Shown here: in pieces, positions 25,582 through 34,455 of the stretch | How the letters are laid out: every line of letters starts with the position of its first letter | Numbering within the stretch: the first letter of the stretch is position 1 | Assembly: GCA_965205845.1 (NCBI GenBank) | Contig: CBDBIG010000005.1 | Span: 1 to 64,000 of the forward strand | Length of the DNA: 64,000 bases | From: CBDBIG01 sp965205845 [NCBI: bacterium] | Lineage (GTDB): Bacteria; SAR324 | Reading direction: 5' to 3' | Program-made: the position numbers and the translations under genes | Notes under the pieces: model-generated | Databases searched by the model: none | What the model was told of the DNA's origin: nothing | What the model saw: only the letters and a program-made list of their open reading frames with translations

Positions 25582-26781
25582 ATGCAAGCCACCCCCAACG
25601 CCCCGCCTCCCCTCGCGGGTGTTAAAGTGGTTGACCTAACCGAACAACTGGCTGGGCCTTACTGTACCATGATTTTGGGGGACATGGGTGCAGAGGTGAT
25701 TAAAGTGGAGCGCCCCGTTGTAGGGGATACCACCCGTGGCATGGGTGATGGCAGCAAACGCAATCCGTATTTTCGCTACGTTAACCGCAACAAAAAAAGC
25801 CTCACTTTAAACATTAAGCACCCCGAAGGGCGCCAACTGTTGCTAAACCTTGCCAAGCAATGCGATGTATTGGTTGAGAATTACCGCCCTGGGGCTATGG
25901 ATCGCGCAGGGCTTGGTTGGGAAGATCTCCACGCCTGCAATCCTCGCCTGATTTATGCGTCTTTGTCGGGTTTTGGCTCGAGCGGCCCTTACCGTGAGCG
26001 GGGCGGTTTTGACTTGATTGCCCAAGGCATGGGAGGGCTCATGCACGTTACGGGCGAGGAGGACGGCCCCCCAATGTCGGTGGGGGTCCCCGTTTGTGAT
26101 TTGGGCACGGGCATGTGGGGGGTGCAAGGCATTTTAGCAGCCCTGTGGCAGCGTGCCCACAGCGGCATGGGTCAGCGCATTGGATGCTCTTTGTTGGAAA
26201 CCGCCGTGGCATATAGTTCGTGGACCAGTGCAAGCTGGCTTGCAAACCCCGTGGAACCCACCCGCCAAGGGTCTCGCCATCGCCAAAATGCACCCTACCA
26301 AAGCTTTGGTGCTAAAGATGGCTACATTATGGTTGGGGCTGCCTCTCAAGCCATTTGGGAGCGCTTTACCGATGCCGTTTCGCACCCCGAACTCAAATTG
26401 GACGTGCGCTTTACCTCGCGCCAAGACCGCCGCGAAAATCGCCATGTGCTTGAAGGCATCCTTACCCCCATTTTTGCAACGCGCCGTGTCGCAGAATGGC
26501 TCGAGATTTTGGATGCGGCAGGGGTGCCTTGCGGACCTGTTAACACTTACGAGCAGGTTTTTAATGACCCTCAAGTAAAGCACCAGCAAATGGTGGTGCA
26601 TGTGCAAGATGATGAACTGGGCAACGTGCCGCATTTACGCATACCTGTGGAAATGTCGGGTGCACAAGTGGCCGTACGCCAAGTAGCGCCCCGCTTAGGC
26701 CAGCACACCAAAGAGATGCTACACACCTTGGGTGTGGATGCAGCCAAGCATAAAGCTTTGCAAAAGGCGGGAGTGGTCTAG
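25582..26781 (+). CDS. Family III CoA-transferase (CaiB/BaiF)
   Basis: 399 residues from ATG 25582 (an in-frame TTG lies at 25549). Family III CoA-transferases move CoA between carboxylates through an Asp-bound acyl anhydride. Signatures: VKVVDLTEQLAGPYCTMILGD, GADVIK-type segment, RNKKSLTLNIKHPEGR, RPGAMDRAGLGWEDL, LSGFGSSGPYRERGGFDLIAQ with the catalytic Asp of GGFD, and GVPCGPVNT. The substrate cannot be read from sequence; arylacetates or aryl-lactates would fit the indolepyruvate oxidoreductase. Confidence 0.92.
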   Translation: MQATPNAPPPLAGVKVVDLTEQLAGPYCTMILGDMGAEVIKVERPVVGDTTRGMGDGSKRNPYFRYVNRNKKSLTLNIKHPEGRQLLLNLAKQCDVLVENYRPGAMDRAGLGWEDLHACNPRLIYASLSGFGSSGPYRERGGFDLIAQGMGGLMHVTGEEDGPPMSVGVPVCDLGTGMWGVQGILAALWQRAHSGMGQRIGCSLLETAVAYSSWTSASWLANPVEPTRQGSRHRQNAPYQSFGAKDGYIMVGAASQAIWERFTDAVSHPELKLDVRFTSRQDRRENRHVLEGILTPIFATRRVAEWLEILDAAGVPCGPVNTYEQVFNDPQVKHQQMVVHVQDDELGNVPHLRIPVEMSGAQVAVRQVAPRLGQHTKEMLHTLGVDAAKHKALQKAGVV

Positions 26782-27176
26782 TTTTTGTTTTGTTTTTGGG
26801 GAAAAATGCGCTAAGGTCACACCCTGCTCGTTTGCGCAATGACGGTCGCTGTAGGGTCCTTTAAAAGGATGCGCAATGCCTAAGTTTCCCTTCTCTAACC
26901 CTTTGCTAACAGGGTTTTAACAGATTTCTAGGGTGAAAATTGACTCGAAAAAGTTGTTTTTTGTTACATCATTAAACTTTTGTTGTTTCCGCCTTTTTTC
27001 ATTTACAAACCAAAAGAGGGGCAGGAGGCGCCATTTTTTGGGGGTATTGAAAGAGAGAACTCCTCCCTTTTTACGCGCTTTTGCTGTGTCAATGCATAGG
27101 CGTGCTTGTGGGTATGTTGACAATATGTACTCGTTTTGCTTACTAAATCGTAAATTTAAGTAAAGTTCAATTATAA
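26782..27176. other. AT-rich intergenic region
   Basis: 395 bases with long T and A runs and no supported gene on either strand. The overlapping frames there (minus 26917-27189, plus 26933-27163) have low-complexity composition and no ribosome sites. Confidence 0.35.
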
Positions 27177-27392
27177 ATGATAAAAACAAAAATTGTAGAA
27201 GTCAAAATCAATGCGGGTTGGCTTGGAGGTTCATCCGCCAATAAAATGAATAAAGTGCTTGAAGATAGATATCCAGATTGGGAAATAGTCAATGGAATTC
27301 CTAATTATGTAAATCCAGTATTACGCTTTTTTATGGTTTTCTTGGTTTTATATCCCTGGGTTTTTATTATCCAACCGCTGAATATGCAATGA
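27177..27392 (+). CDS. Hypothetical small protein with C-terminal membrane segment
   Basis: 71 residues: a soluble N-terminal half (KIVEVKINAGWLGGSSANKMNKVLEDRYPDWEIVNG) and a C-terminal hydrophobic helix (LRFFMVFLVLYPWVFII). AT-rich compared with its neighbours. No clear ribosome site. It could be a tail-anchored small protein; function unknown. Confidence 0.42.
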   Translation: MIKTKIVEVKINAGWLGGSSANKMNKVLEDRYPDWEIVNGIPNYVNPVLRFFMVFLVLYPWVFIIQPLNMQ

Positions 27393-27662
27393 TTATAAAA
27401 AAAACCCTTTGAATAATTTTCTCCCCTTATATGGCTCATCAAAACCTGATGTGTCGTTTTTCGAAACCCGTGGCGCGGGGGGGGAAGGGCTCGGGTTTTC
27501 CTGCTGGGTTGAGCACCGGAGCTGCATTGCAATACTGCTTAAACGCTGTGCCTGCTACATAGGCAATCCAGTGTTATTGCCATAGGCGCGGCAAGGCTTC
27601 GCTTTTGCTGCCGCGTGCTTTTGTACAAAAATGTGAGATAAAGTGATAAAGGAGTATGTTCG

Positions 27663-28643
27663 ATGACCAACCCAATTCGTGTTGCTGTAACGGGGGCCGC
27701 AGGTCAACTGGCTTACAGTTTGGTGTATCGCATCGCATCAGGGGAAATGTTTGGTGCAACCCAGCCCGTAGCGTTGCGTTTGGTCGAGATTCCCCCTGCC
27801 ATGAAAGCCTTGGCGGGGGTGGCCATGGAGATTGACGATTGCGCATTTGGTGCCCTGAGCAGCGTCGATTTGTACGACAACCCTGAACAGGGTTTTGATG
27901 GCGCGCATTGGGCTTTGTTGGTGGGGAGCCGTCCGCGTGGGCCTGGAATGGAACGCGGCGATTTACTCACCGCCAATGGTAAAATTTTTGTGCAACAAGG
28001 CAAGGCGTTACAAAAAGCCCATGCTGATTTGCGTGTGCTGGTGGTGGGAAACCCCGCCAACACCAACTGCCTTATTGCCATGAAAAATGCCCCCCAAATA
28101 CCCGGCAACCGCTTTCATGCCATGACGCGTCTTGACCACAACCGCGCATGCGCTCAATTGGCTGGGAAAACGGGCACCCCGGTGAGTGCCGTTACCAAAA
28201 TGACCATTTGGGGCAACCACAGTGCCACCCAGTTTCCTGATTTTTTTCATACTAAAATAAATGGACAACCTGCTACCGATGTGGTCGGCGATCAGGTTTG
28301 GTTGGAAAAACCCTTTATTGAAACCGTCCAAAAACGCGGTGCTGCCATTATTAAGGCGCGTGGGCTTTCCTCGGCCGCCTCTGCTGCCAATGCGGTTGTC
28401 GATCATGTCCAATCGATGGAAAAAGCCACAGATCAGAACGATTGGATATCCTCTGGTGTTCTCTCGGACGGAAGTTATGGCGCACCTGCAAACATTGTCA
28501 CCTCATACCCCATTCGCTCCGATGGCAGGGGTGGCTGGGACATTGTACAAGGGCTAAAGCATAACGATTTTGCCATGGAAAAAATCCGCACATCGTGGCG
28601 AGAGCTCGAGGAAGAGCGCAATTTGGTTAAGGATATGCTTTAA
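27663..28643 (+). CDS. mdh: Malate dehydrogenase
   Basis: 326 residues. Oxidises malate to oxaloacetate with NAD+ in the TCA cycle. It belongs to the cytosolic-type MDH group: [22 protein letters not shown] (Rossmann loop), [14 protein letters not shown] with substrate-binding Arg residues, [25 protein letters not shown] and [16 protein letters not shown] with the catalytic His. A strong ribosome site (AAAGGAG) precedes the ATG. The next gene is infC, an unusual neighbour because infC normally follows thrS. Confidence 0.96.
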   Translation: MTNPIRVAVTGAAGQLAYSLVYRIASGEMFGATQPVALRLVEIPPAMKALAGVAMEIDDCAFGALSSVDLYDNPEQGFDGAHWALLVGSRPRGPGMERGDLLTANGKIFVQQGKALQKAHADLRVLVVGNPANTNCLIAMKNAPQIPGNRFHAMTRLDHNRACAQLAGKTGTPVSAVTKMTIWGNHSATQFPDFFHTKINGQPATDVVGDQVWLEKPFIETVQKRGAAIIKARGLSSAASAANAVVDHVQSMEKATDQNDWISSGVLSDGSYGAPANIVTSYPIRSDGRGGWDIVQGLKHNDFAMEKIRTSWRELEEERNLVKDML

Positions 28644-28808
28644 TTGACGAGGCGGCGTCCCACCCTTAGCAAGGATACCCATAAGGGTTTTTTTTGATAG
28701 CTACCCTAGTTTTAGGATGTTTTTAGGGTGCACTTTTGTGTACAATGGGGTATTGCTCTTAAAACGCCTCTTTGATTTTGCATTTTGCCAGTATAGGAGA
28801 AACCAAAC

Positions 28809-29537
28809 ATCGCTACACCCTCTCGTTCGCCTCGAAAGTACAGCTCGAGGGCACAAGATACTACCCGCGTTAATGGGATGATTGAAGCTGCCGTTGTGCG
28901 CTTAATTAATGTAAATGGTGAACCAATAGGTTTGTTAGAAATAGAAAAAGCCTTGGCTATTGCAGCAGGTGAAGGTTTGGATTTGGTTGAGGTTGCAGCC
29001 AATGCCGATCCACCTGTGTGCCGTATTATGGATTATGGGCATTTTAAGTATCAGCGAAGCAAGCGACAAAACGAGACCAAAAAGCATCAAAAGACCATTC
29101 AATTAAAAGAAATTAAATTTCGCCCGAAAACCGAGGATCATGACTTTCAGTTTAAACTAAAGCATGGCATTAATTTCTTACAAGAAGGGCATAAGGTTAA
29201 GGTTACCGTGGTGTTTCGCGGACGTGAGTTGCATTACCAAGACAACGGGCGCCGTTTGATGGATCGTTTTATGGAGGGCGTGGGCGAGAGGGCTGTGGTT
29301 GAGAATCCCTTGCACATGGAGGGACGCTTTTTGTCTGTGGTGCTTTCCCCCAATAAAGGTTTTAAGGCCAGTGAGATTGCTAAAAGTGCCAATGCAGCCA
29401 AAGAAGCCAAAGCGAGTGCGCTTAAAGCCAAGGTAAGCGTTTCCTCAAAAACAAGATCCGCTCTCGAAGAGAGTGCTGCAAGGACAACAACAAAAGGGGT
29501 TACGGGTACGGTGAACAACGTAAAGGAAGAAGCGTAA
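28809..29537 (+). CDS. infC: Translation initiation factor IF-3 (ATC start)
   Basis: IF-3 checks the start codon and keeps 30S subunits free. The protein aligns from its N-terminal region (TTRVNGMIEAAVVRLINVNGEPIG) through the linker (YQRSKRQNETKKHQKTIQLKEIKFRP) to the C-terminal domain. No ATG or GTG fits the start. The only well-placed start is ATC at 28809, 8 bases after AGGAGA (28795-28800), giving 242 residues. Rare start codons are a known self-control device of infC. The C-terminus has a long Lys/Ala/Ser extension (~45 residues). Confidence 0.93.
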   Translation: MATPSRSPRKYSSRAQDTTRVNGMIEAAVVRLINVNGEPIGLLEIEKALAIAAGEGLDLVEVAANADPPVCRIMDYGHFKYQRSKRQNETKKHQKTIQLKEIKFRPKTEDHDFQFKLKHGINFLQEGHKVKVTVVFRGRELHYQDNGRRLMDRFMEGVGERAVVENPLHMEGRFLSVVLSPNKGFKASEIAKSANAAKEAKASALKAKVSVSSKTRSALEESAARTTTKGVTGTVNNVKEEA

Positions 29538-29860
29538 GGTGGCTTGGAGGTACCCTTGATAGGTGCCGTCCTGATCACGCGCGCGCTACGTTGGTCACAG
29601 GCGGTTTCGGTGGAGCCCTCGGCAAAACGGATGGCAAGCCGGTTAGGTTATGGTGAGGGTGTATGTTTTACGGGCGGGATACTCTGCTAAAAGTGCGTGC
29701 ATGAAGGCTTGCGTGCATGAGAGCAAGGTTTTGTTTAAAAACCCTGTAGTCGTGTCGAGTGCGGTATGTTTTGCACTTGTGAGGCGATGCTTGTCCCCTA
29801 CAATTTTGAACTCTTTTGATTTGCAAGTCATTTTTTACCTTCCCAAAAGGCATAATACGC
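29538..29860 (+). other. Gap between infC and rpmI
   Basis: 323 bases, longer than usual for the infC-rpmI junction. Contains a GC-rich palindromic stretch near 29576-29590 (GCGCGCGC) and the near-perfect word GCATGAAGGCTTGCGTGCATGA. No gene supported. Leader RNA for ribosomal-protein feedback control could lie here. Confidence 0.35.
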
Positions 29861-30067
29861 ATGGCGCACAGTTATAAAATGAAAACCAACAAAGCTTCTG
29901 CTAAGCGCTTTTCTTTTACTGGTACGGGGAAAATACGCCGCAAAAAAGCGGGTTTGCGCCACTTTATGCGCCGTAAAAATTCCAGTTCGAAACGCAATTT
30001 ACGCAACAGAGCCTACGTTGCAAAATCCAACGAAAAAGCCATTAAGCAACTGATGCCCTATGGCTAA
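29861..30067 (+). CDS. rpmI: Large ribosomal subunit protein bL35
   Basis: 68 residues. MAHSYKMKTNKASAKRFSF at the start, TGTGKIRRKKAGLRHFMRRK in the middle and a basic C-terminus match bL35. I chose ATG 29861 (with AAAAGG upstream); ATG 29879 would give the usual MKTN start and is also possible. It lies between infC and rplT in the standard order. Confidence 0.94.
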   Translation: MAHSYKMKTNKASAKRFSFTGTGKIRRKKAGLRHFMRRKNSSSKRNLRNRAYVAKSNEKAIKQLMPYG

Positions 30068-30328
30068 GGGTGTCTCGCGAGGCATTCCATAAGCCATTCT
30101 TAAAAATCTTAGCACTGCCTGGGGTGGGGTTTGTGCTGTACTTGCTAAAAAAGTTTGGTGCCTTTTGCAAGTCCCCCAAAAACCGCGGGTGTGTTACCCT
30201 AAGGTCATGTTGGCGGGTGTGGCACCCGTAAAATGAAACCATCAATTTAAACCGTGAAAAAATCCCTGTCTGCGGGCACATAGGCTGCATTATGCTGGGG
30301 GTTTCATCAAAAAGGCCGGACAAAAATC

Positions 30329-30706
30329 ATGGCAAGAGTGAAACGGGCAGTACATGCCAATAAGCGTAAAAAAACCTATTTTAAGGCAGCCAAAGGGTTT
30401 AGTGGTGGGCGCAGACGCTTGTGGCGTACCGTGCGCAACGCTGTTGACCGTGCCCGTACATATGCTTATCGTGATCGGCGTGTGCGCAAGCGTGAGTTTC
30501 GCCGCTTATGGATTGTGCGGATTAACGCTGCTTGCCGTCTTAATGGGCTAACCTACCACCAGTTTATGAATGGCCTTAAGAATGCCAATATTACGCTAGA
30601 CCGCAAAAATCTGGCCCTTATGGCAATGGAGCAACCCGAAGGTTTTGTCACCTTGTGCAATGAGTCCAAAAAAGCGTTGCAGGCCAAACAGGCTAAAGCT
30701 GCTTAA
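30329..30706 (+). CDS. rplT: Large ribosomal subunit protein bL20
   Basis: 125 residues: MARVKRAVHANKRKKTYFKAAKGF, the AVDRARTYAYRDRRVRKREFRRLWIVRINAA core and NGLKNANITLDRKNLA match bL20, which binds 23S rRNA early in assembly and represses its own operon in many bacteria. A 260-base gap separates it from rpmI. Instead of pheS/pheT, phage remnants begin immediately downstream. Confidence 0.96.
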   Translation: MARVKRAVHANKRKKTYFKAAKGFSGGRRRLWRTVRNAVDRARTYAYRDRRVRKREFRRLWIVRINAACRLNGLTYHQFMNGLKNANITLDRKNLALMAMEQPEGFVTLCNESKKALQAKQAKAA

Positions 30707-30766
30707 AAAAGCAACCCAGGCAGCCCAAAAGTTTTGCCGCCTTGTGCGGCATCGCCCTGGCTTTTT
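30706..30766 (+). terminator. Probable terminator after rplT
   Basis: A nested hairpin: AAAAAGC...CCAGG (to 30720) pairs with CCTGG-CTTTTT (30756-30766), with an inner GCCGC/GCGGC stem at 30736-30750. It is followed by a T-run. It marks the end of the ribosomal-protein unit and the host side of the prophage region. Confidence 0.55.
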
Positions 30767-30835
30767 GGTGGGATGTATCCGGAGGCTCCAGCATTGCCGC
30801 CACCATGGCCTTTATTTTTTGCGCAATCTTACTGC

Positions 30836-31010
30836 CTCGGTTCTTTCACCAGCCCCAAACGGGCAAGGTTGTTCGGCTTTAACACGTACACCACATCACC
30901 GAGCCGTGGCGCACTTTTGGGTGCGCAAAAGCAGGTAAAGCCAGGCTCTACGCCTACACCAAAAAGCTTTGCCCCGTGGCAATCACCGCAAAGTCTTCTG
31001 CGGGGCATAT
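30836..31010 (-). pseudogene. Fragment of Mu-like repressor c C-terminal domain
   Basis: Reverse-strand sequence matches the S24-like part of the intact repressor at 50558-51661: PAEDFAVIATGQS, then, after a frame change, EPGFTCFCAPKSAP, LGDVVYVLKPNNLARLGLVKE and a stop. It is broken by at least one frameshift and lacks the DNA-binding half. It is therefore a remnant, inverted relative to the intact gene, at the other end of the prophage region. Confidence 0.6.
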
Positions 31011-31078
31011 CAACTGGGCTTTGGATGCCCTGTGCAGGGGCTTTAGCCTCACCAGCCATGCTGGGGAAGGCAAATTGC

Positions 31079-31129
31079 CCACCGTGCTCACCGCAGACGG
31101 GCAAAATCTATGGCGTGCCCTGGCAATTC
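31079..31129 (+). pseudogene. Fragment of tail-fibre N-terminus
   Basis: A short plus-strand stretch reads TVLTADGQNLWRALAI, matching the fibre N-terminal LLTADGQNIWRALA of the copy at 7055. It sits back to back with the repressor fragment, so the 30.7-31.2 kb stretch is a patchwork of phage scraps. Confidence 0.45.
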
Positions 31130-31176
31130 TCACACCCTCACGCCACTTTTGCGCTTGTACACAAAAGGCGGGAAGG

Positions 31177-31683
31177 TTATTCGGTAGCGAGTAATGAGAG
31201 CAGGCTCAGCAATTTTTTATCAATATGGCGATTTTTTTGCCGTAAGTTTTTGAGGGTTTTATAGGGCGGATGCTTATCAAGGAATATAACTCCCGATAAA
31301 GAATCTGGTCCATCTATGCGACTGAAGGCATTTATCGAAAATGTAATTTGGGCATTGGATACCTTGTTTATTTGACATTTAGTTAAATCAGGGTGAAGCG
31401 GGGTGCCATAATAAGAGTCTTTCTTTCTAAAAAAACATGCATGAAGGCTTATTGTACGTGGATTGATTATCAAAGTTACCTGTGCGTCTTCTCCCGTTTT
31501 CGATTGCGCACCATACCCAATTAAGTAAACAAACTTAAGGATTGGGCTATACTGTAATCTGTGGGCATGATATTCCTCCCTGGTTTCCTCCCCCCCCCCC
31601 CCAAACCACATTACCAGCACAAGCACGATAATAAGCCACAGGCACCCTGATTGAGCTATCTGCTTTTTTGATGCCTTTGCCAT
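31177..31683 (-). CDS. Hypothetical membrane-anchored protein with G13 tract
   Basis: 168 residues from ATG 31683 (ribosome site GGGAGAAG). A single hydrophobic helix (SGCLWLIIVLVLVMWF) is followed directly by a run of Gly encoded by 13 consecutive G (C13 on the plus strand, 31590-31602). Then comes a ~130-residue soluble part (NPRTISLHACFFRKKDSYYGTPL; VSNAQITFSINAFSR). The tract near the 5' end makes the gene a good candidate for on/off switching by slippage. It is AT-richer than phage genes around it and may be cargo. Function unknown. Confidence 0.55.
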   Translation of the reverse strand: MAKASKKQIAQSGCLWLIIVLVLVMWFGGGGEETREEYHAHRLQYSPILKFVYLIGYGAQSKTGEDAQVTLIINPRTISLHACFFRKKDSYYGTPLHPDLTKCQINKVSNAQITFSINAFSRIDGPDSLSGVIFLDKHPPYKTLKNLRQKNRHIDKKLLSLLSLLATE

Positions 31684-31764
31684 AACGCTTCTCCCTTTCA
31701 TAGTTTTGTTTTCCCCCTCCCCCGCCTCGCTTTTTCATAAGGCGGTGGTAGTGGTTCATCGGTG

Positions 31765-31848
31765 GGCTCGCAATAGCATGTGTGTGGCACGGCATCAATC
31801 ACGCCAGCCTTTTTGCAAGCAGACGCTTGCCACCTTTCCGACTAAAAA
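31765..31848 (-). pseudogene. Dam-like methylase remnant (N-terminal codons)
   Basis: Reverse-strand sequence repeats the start of the methylase at 8391, including GGKRLLAKRLAGVIDAVPHT and CYCEP, with a small frame change. It is cut off on both sides. Its order after the fibre-associated gene is the same as in prophage A, so prophage B once had the same fibre-dam end. Confidence 0.65.
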
Positions 31849-31997
31849 AACCGACCACGGTATGTTGCCCCTTCTTTGGCTCCGCTTTTGTACATCCCCT
31901 TGACGGGGGGGTTTAAGAAGCGGCTTTGCCGTGGCCTGTTCATGCAGGCCGTTTTGGGTTTCTCAGACCCAAAAAATCTTTGCGTTCCTTCCCCTTC

Positions 31998-32369
31998 TTA
32001 AGCACTCTCCCCTTGCCCTTGCCCTTGGCTGTCCAAATCTTGGCTTGCCCCTTGCTCGGCTTGGCTTGCCTCCCTCGCTGCTTGCTCGGCTTCGTAGGCA
32101 ACCTGTGCCGCGTCTTCCCTTGCTTTTTGCTTGGCAAGCAGTGTGGGCAGGGCTGCAATGATGGCATCGCCTTGGGCCCAAACCAGTGGCCCGCCATCGG
32201 TTTGCCCGTGCTTGGTGTGGGATGCGTGGCGCACGCCTCGATGATAGGAACGGGCACTGTCGGGATGCGCAGGGGCTGGGGCTCGCTGGCCGTAGTCTTG
32301 GGCAAAGTCGGCTAAACTGGCCGTGTATTCGCCGAGGGTAATCGTGCTTTGGGTAATGATGAGTTCCAT
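31998..32369 (-). CDS. Tail-fibre-associated protein, second copy
   Basis: 123 residues, nearly identical to the protein at 8024-8407 over the first ~85 residues, then with a different low-complexity tail (AAQVAYEAEQAAREASQAEQ). It follows the fibre-tip fragment of prophage B. The tail difference is consistent with repeat slippage. Confidence 0.62.
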   Translation of the reverse strand: MELIITQSTITLGEYTASLADFAQDYGQRAPAPAHPDSARSYHRGVRHASHTKHGQTDGGPLVWAQGDAIIAALPTLLAKQKAREDAAQVAYEAEQAAREASQAEQGASQDLDSQGQGQGESA

Positions 32370-32382
32370 AAAAAAACCTTTA

Positions 32383-32641
32383 CTAAGTTTTGATGATGTA
32401 GTGAAGCGGCAGGTAGGGCTGCATGTTCCCGCTTTGGCCTAGTCCGTAGTTGTCAGTGTAAAGTGGCCCATAAGGTACATCTTCCCACCCCACGTAAGAT
32501 CGGGTTCCCCCGTTTACTGGACGATCCCCAATCTGATATGAGTGCCTATGCGCCTGCATTTCCTCATCCCCGCCTTGTATGCCCAACGCCCGCAGCGTTA
32601 AGCCTTCCCCTTGCCCGGCCCCAATGGGGGTTCGCCCGCGT
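32383..32641 (-). pseudogene. Tail-fibre tip fragment (prophage B)
   Basis: Contains the 3' end of the fibre gene: GQGEGL-region, QGGDEEMQAHRHS, then a tip (YQIGDRPVNGGTRSYVGWED) unlike that of the 7470 copy, and the shared end GQSGNMQPYLPLHYIIKT. The 5' side joins baseplate J sequence at ~32638-32641, so gp48 and most of the fibre gene have been deleted here. Confidence 0.68.
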
Positions 32642-33300
32642 AATGGGCAAAAGCCCAGGCGCGATCAACGCCAGGGACGGCCCAAAGCCCAGGCTTTGTA
32701 GTCGGCTACGCTGCCAAGGCGTTCTTGGGCGCGAATGCGTGCCAGCAGGCGTGCGCGCAGGGCATCATCCGTCTCTTGGGGTGCGCCACCGACAAGCCCG
32801 CCTGTTGCGACCCTTGCCTCGGGTTCAACCCCGAGCACGGTGCTGCTTAGGGTGAGCGTGCTACCTGTTGCTAGGTTGCCTGCCGCCCCGCCTTTATCAG
32901 CACGCACGGCGAGGGTCGCTTGCCCGTTGGTGGCCAGCACCCCGCTTTGGCTGGTGGTGTAGGTTTGGTTGCGCTGGCTTTGCAAGCCTAAGCCAAGGGG
33001 CACCCAAGCGCCTGCTTGACCTTGAAACACCACTTGACCGACTGCCCTGGCTGCTGGGGTGCGGGTGACACCCCAAATGCCTGCCCAGCGTTCAAGGGCG
33101 TCTGCTTGGGCGGTGTCGGGGAAGAGGTCTTGGGCTAGGGTTTGTTGGTGGAGGTAAAGCCCGCGCATGGCGGCAGCGTGGCTGTCTGCCAAGGTTTGCG
33201 CCATGCTCGTCTGTTGGGCAGAAACCCCTGGCAACGCGGCTTCCATATCACCACGGCTGCGGGCGCGTAAATCGCCAAGGCTGGGGATTTTAAACGGCAT
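32638..33300 (-). pseudogene. Baseplate J-like gene, truncated (prophage B)
   Basis: From ATG 33300 the reading matches the intact J protein at 5444 (one early Ala-to-Thr change in VSAQQTSMAQ) up to about residue 205. An extra G then shifts the frame (KAWALGRPWR, stop). Matching sequence runs on as far as GCCCATTAC, where it joins fibre DNA. The deletion equals ~1.6 kb of prophage A sequence. Confidence 0.75.
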
Positions 33301-33931
33301 ACACACCTCCTTTAAACGCGCTTGCAACGCCCTTTACACGCACCTGCAAGGCAATCTGCCCTGCTTGCCTCACCGCTTCCACTTCCAAACTGGTGGCGAG
33401 GCCGTCTTTGGTGAGCCATGCTAGGGCTTGGCGGGCTTCATCGGCGAGGGCAAGGGCATTGGCCTGGGTGTTTTTGGCGCGGGTGTGTTGCCAAAGGCCA
33501 CTGCCACTAGTCCCACCCCACCAGCCGCGGCGGTTGGCGGCGCTAAGCCCAAGGTAGGGGCGCGCTGGCAGGCCTGGTTTGCCCACCTCCGCCCCGCCAA
33601 ACTGCAAAATGGCAGCGTAGACAAGGTTGCTACCCACCAACACCGCCCCATCGTTGGGCACGGCAAAGGTGATGCTATCCAATAACGCCCCTTCGCCCAG
33701 CAACAAGCCCTGCCCGCCGTGGCGGGTTTGGGCATGTTTTGGCGACCACGCCTTCCACGGTTCTCCCTCGGGGCTCTCTTTCTCCTCCGCCAACCTGCGC
33801 CTGGTTTGGCTTTCCATCTCTGCGCCCAAGGCGTTTAGCAGTTTACGCTTATCCACCTTGCCCAAGCGTGCAATGCGCTGGTTTAGTGTTTTTAGCCCGC
33901 TTAGGTCGGCCTCAATTTGCACGCCTGCCAT
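33290..33931 (-). CDS. In-frame fusion: virion morphogenesis protein (gpG) N-part with gp46 C-part
   Basis: 213 residues. Residues 1-~130 are a phage virion-morphogenesis / tail-completion protein (Mu G, S family): LSGLKTLNQRIARLGKV, ALGAEMESQTRRRL, GEPWKAWSPKHAQTR, GGAEVGKPGLPARPYLGLS. From NRRGWWGG onward it is the C-terminal part of gp46, as at 5050. The join (near 33540) lies at a shared GCGCC(A/G)CCAACCGCC. Everything Mu encodes between these genes (sheath, tube, tape measure, hub, spike) is missing. The fusion keeps its frame, but nothing suggests it works. Confidence 0.75.
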   Translation of the reverse strand: MAGVQIEADLSGLKTLNQRIARLGKVDKRKLLNALGAEMESQTRRRLAEEKESPEGEPWKAWSPKHAQTRHGGQGLLLGEGALLDSITFAVPNDGAVLVGSNLVYAAILQFGGAEVGKPGLPARPYLGLSAANRRGWWGGTSGSGLWQHTRAKNTQANALALADEARQALAWLTKDGLATSLEVEAVRQAGQIALQVRVKGVASAFKGGVYAV

Positions 33932-33935
33932 TTTT

Positions 33936-34455
33936 TTAAAGCCCTCGCAAAGCGTCTCTTGTCAACTGGCGGGGCGTGCTTTGCACCGCAGGCGCGCCTC
34001 CTGAACGGGGCTCTTCAATCGCTGCCCCTAGGCTGATCAGGCCCCTTGCCACCTGCCCGAGCCATTGGACGCGCTCTTTGCGCCTGTCGCCAATCTCTTC
34101 TGTCATGCGCCCCCCCGTTTGTCCATTCCACTTTGCCCCATACCCCATCAGGGCGCGCTTCCATCGCCACAATCCACCCCGCAGCTTTCTGGGTGTGCGG
34201 GCTGGTTGCGCCATACTTCTCGGTGGCATGGTTCCAGTCAACTGGGATTTTGGGCAAATTGCGAAAACTGGCGGCTATCACCTTTTGTACATCTGCCAAC
34301 TGCCACTCACGCCCTGTGCGCCCTTGAATGCGCGGCCCCTTGGGCAAAAGCGGTATCCACTCGGGCACTTCGCCCTGCCCGATGGCGGCTAGGGCACCAT
34401 CCAACGCCATGCAAAGGGCTGGGATTTCGGCTTGTTGGGGGATTTGTGTTTCCAT
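33936..34455 (-). pseudogene. Mu I-like prohead protease/scaffold, truncated
   Basis: The frame from ATG 34455 reads ALCMALDGALAAIGQGEVPEWIPLLPKGP, then LPKIPVDWNHATEKYG and AAGWIVAMEARPDGVWGKVEWT, the N-terminal part of Mu gpI-type head proteases. The catalytic-domain rest (the YRYxSPVF region) is absent. After the WTNGG region the sense-like reading moves to another frame (MTEEIGDRRKERVQWLGQVARGL) and stops at 33936. A broken head-maturation gene. Confidence 0.58.

Noticed and set aside
29650-29877. 75-codon frame ahead of rpmI
   Set aside because: No family resemblance and it overlaps the rpmI start; better seen as leader DNA.
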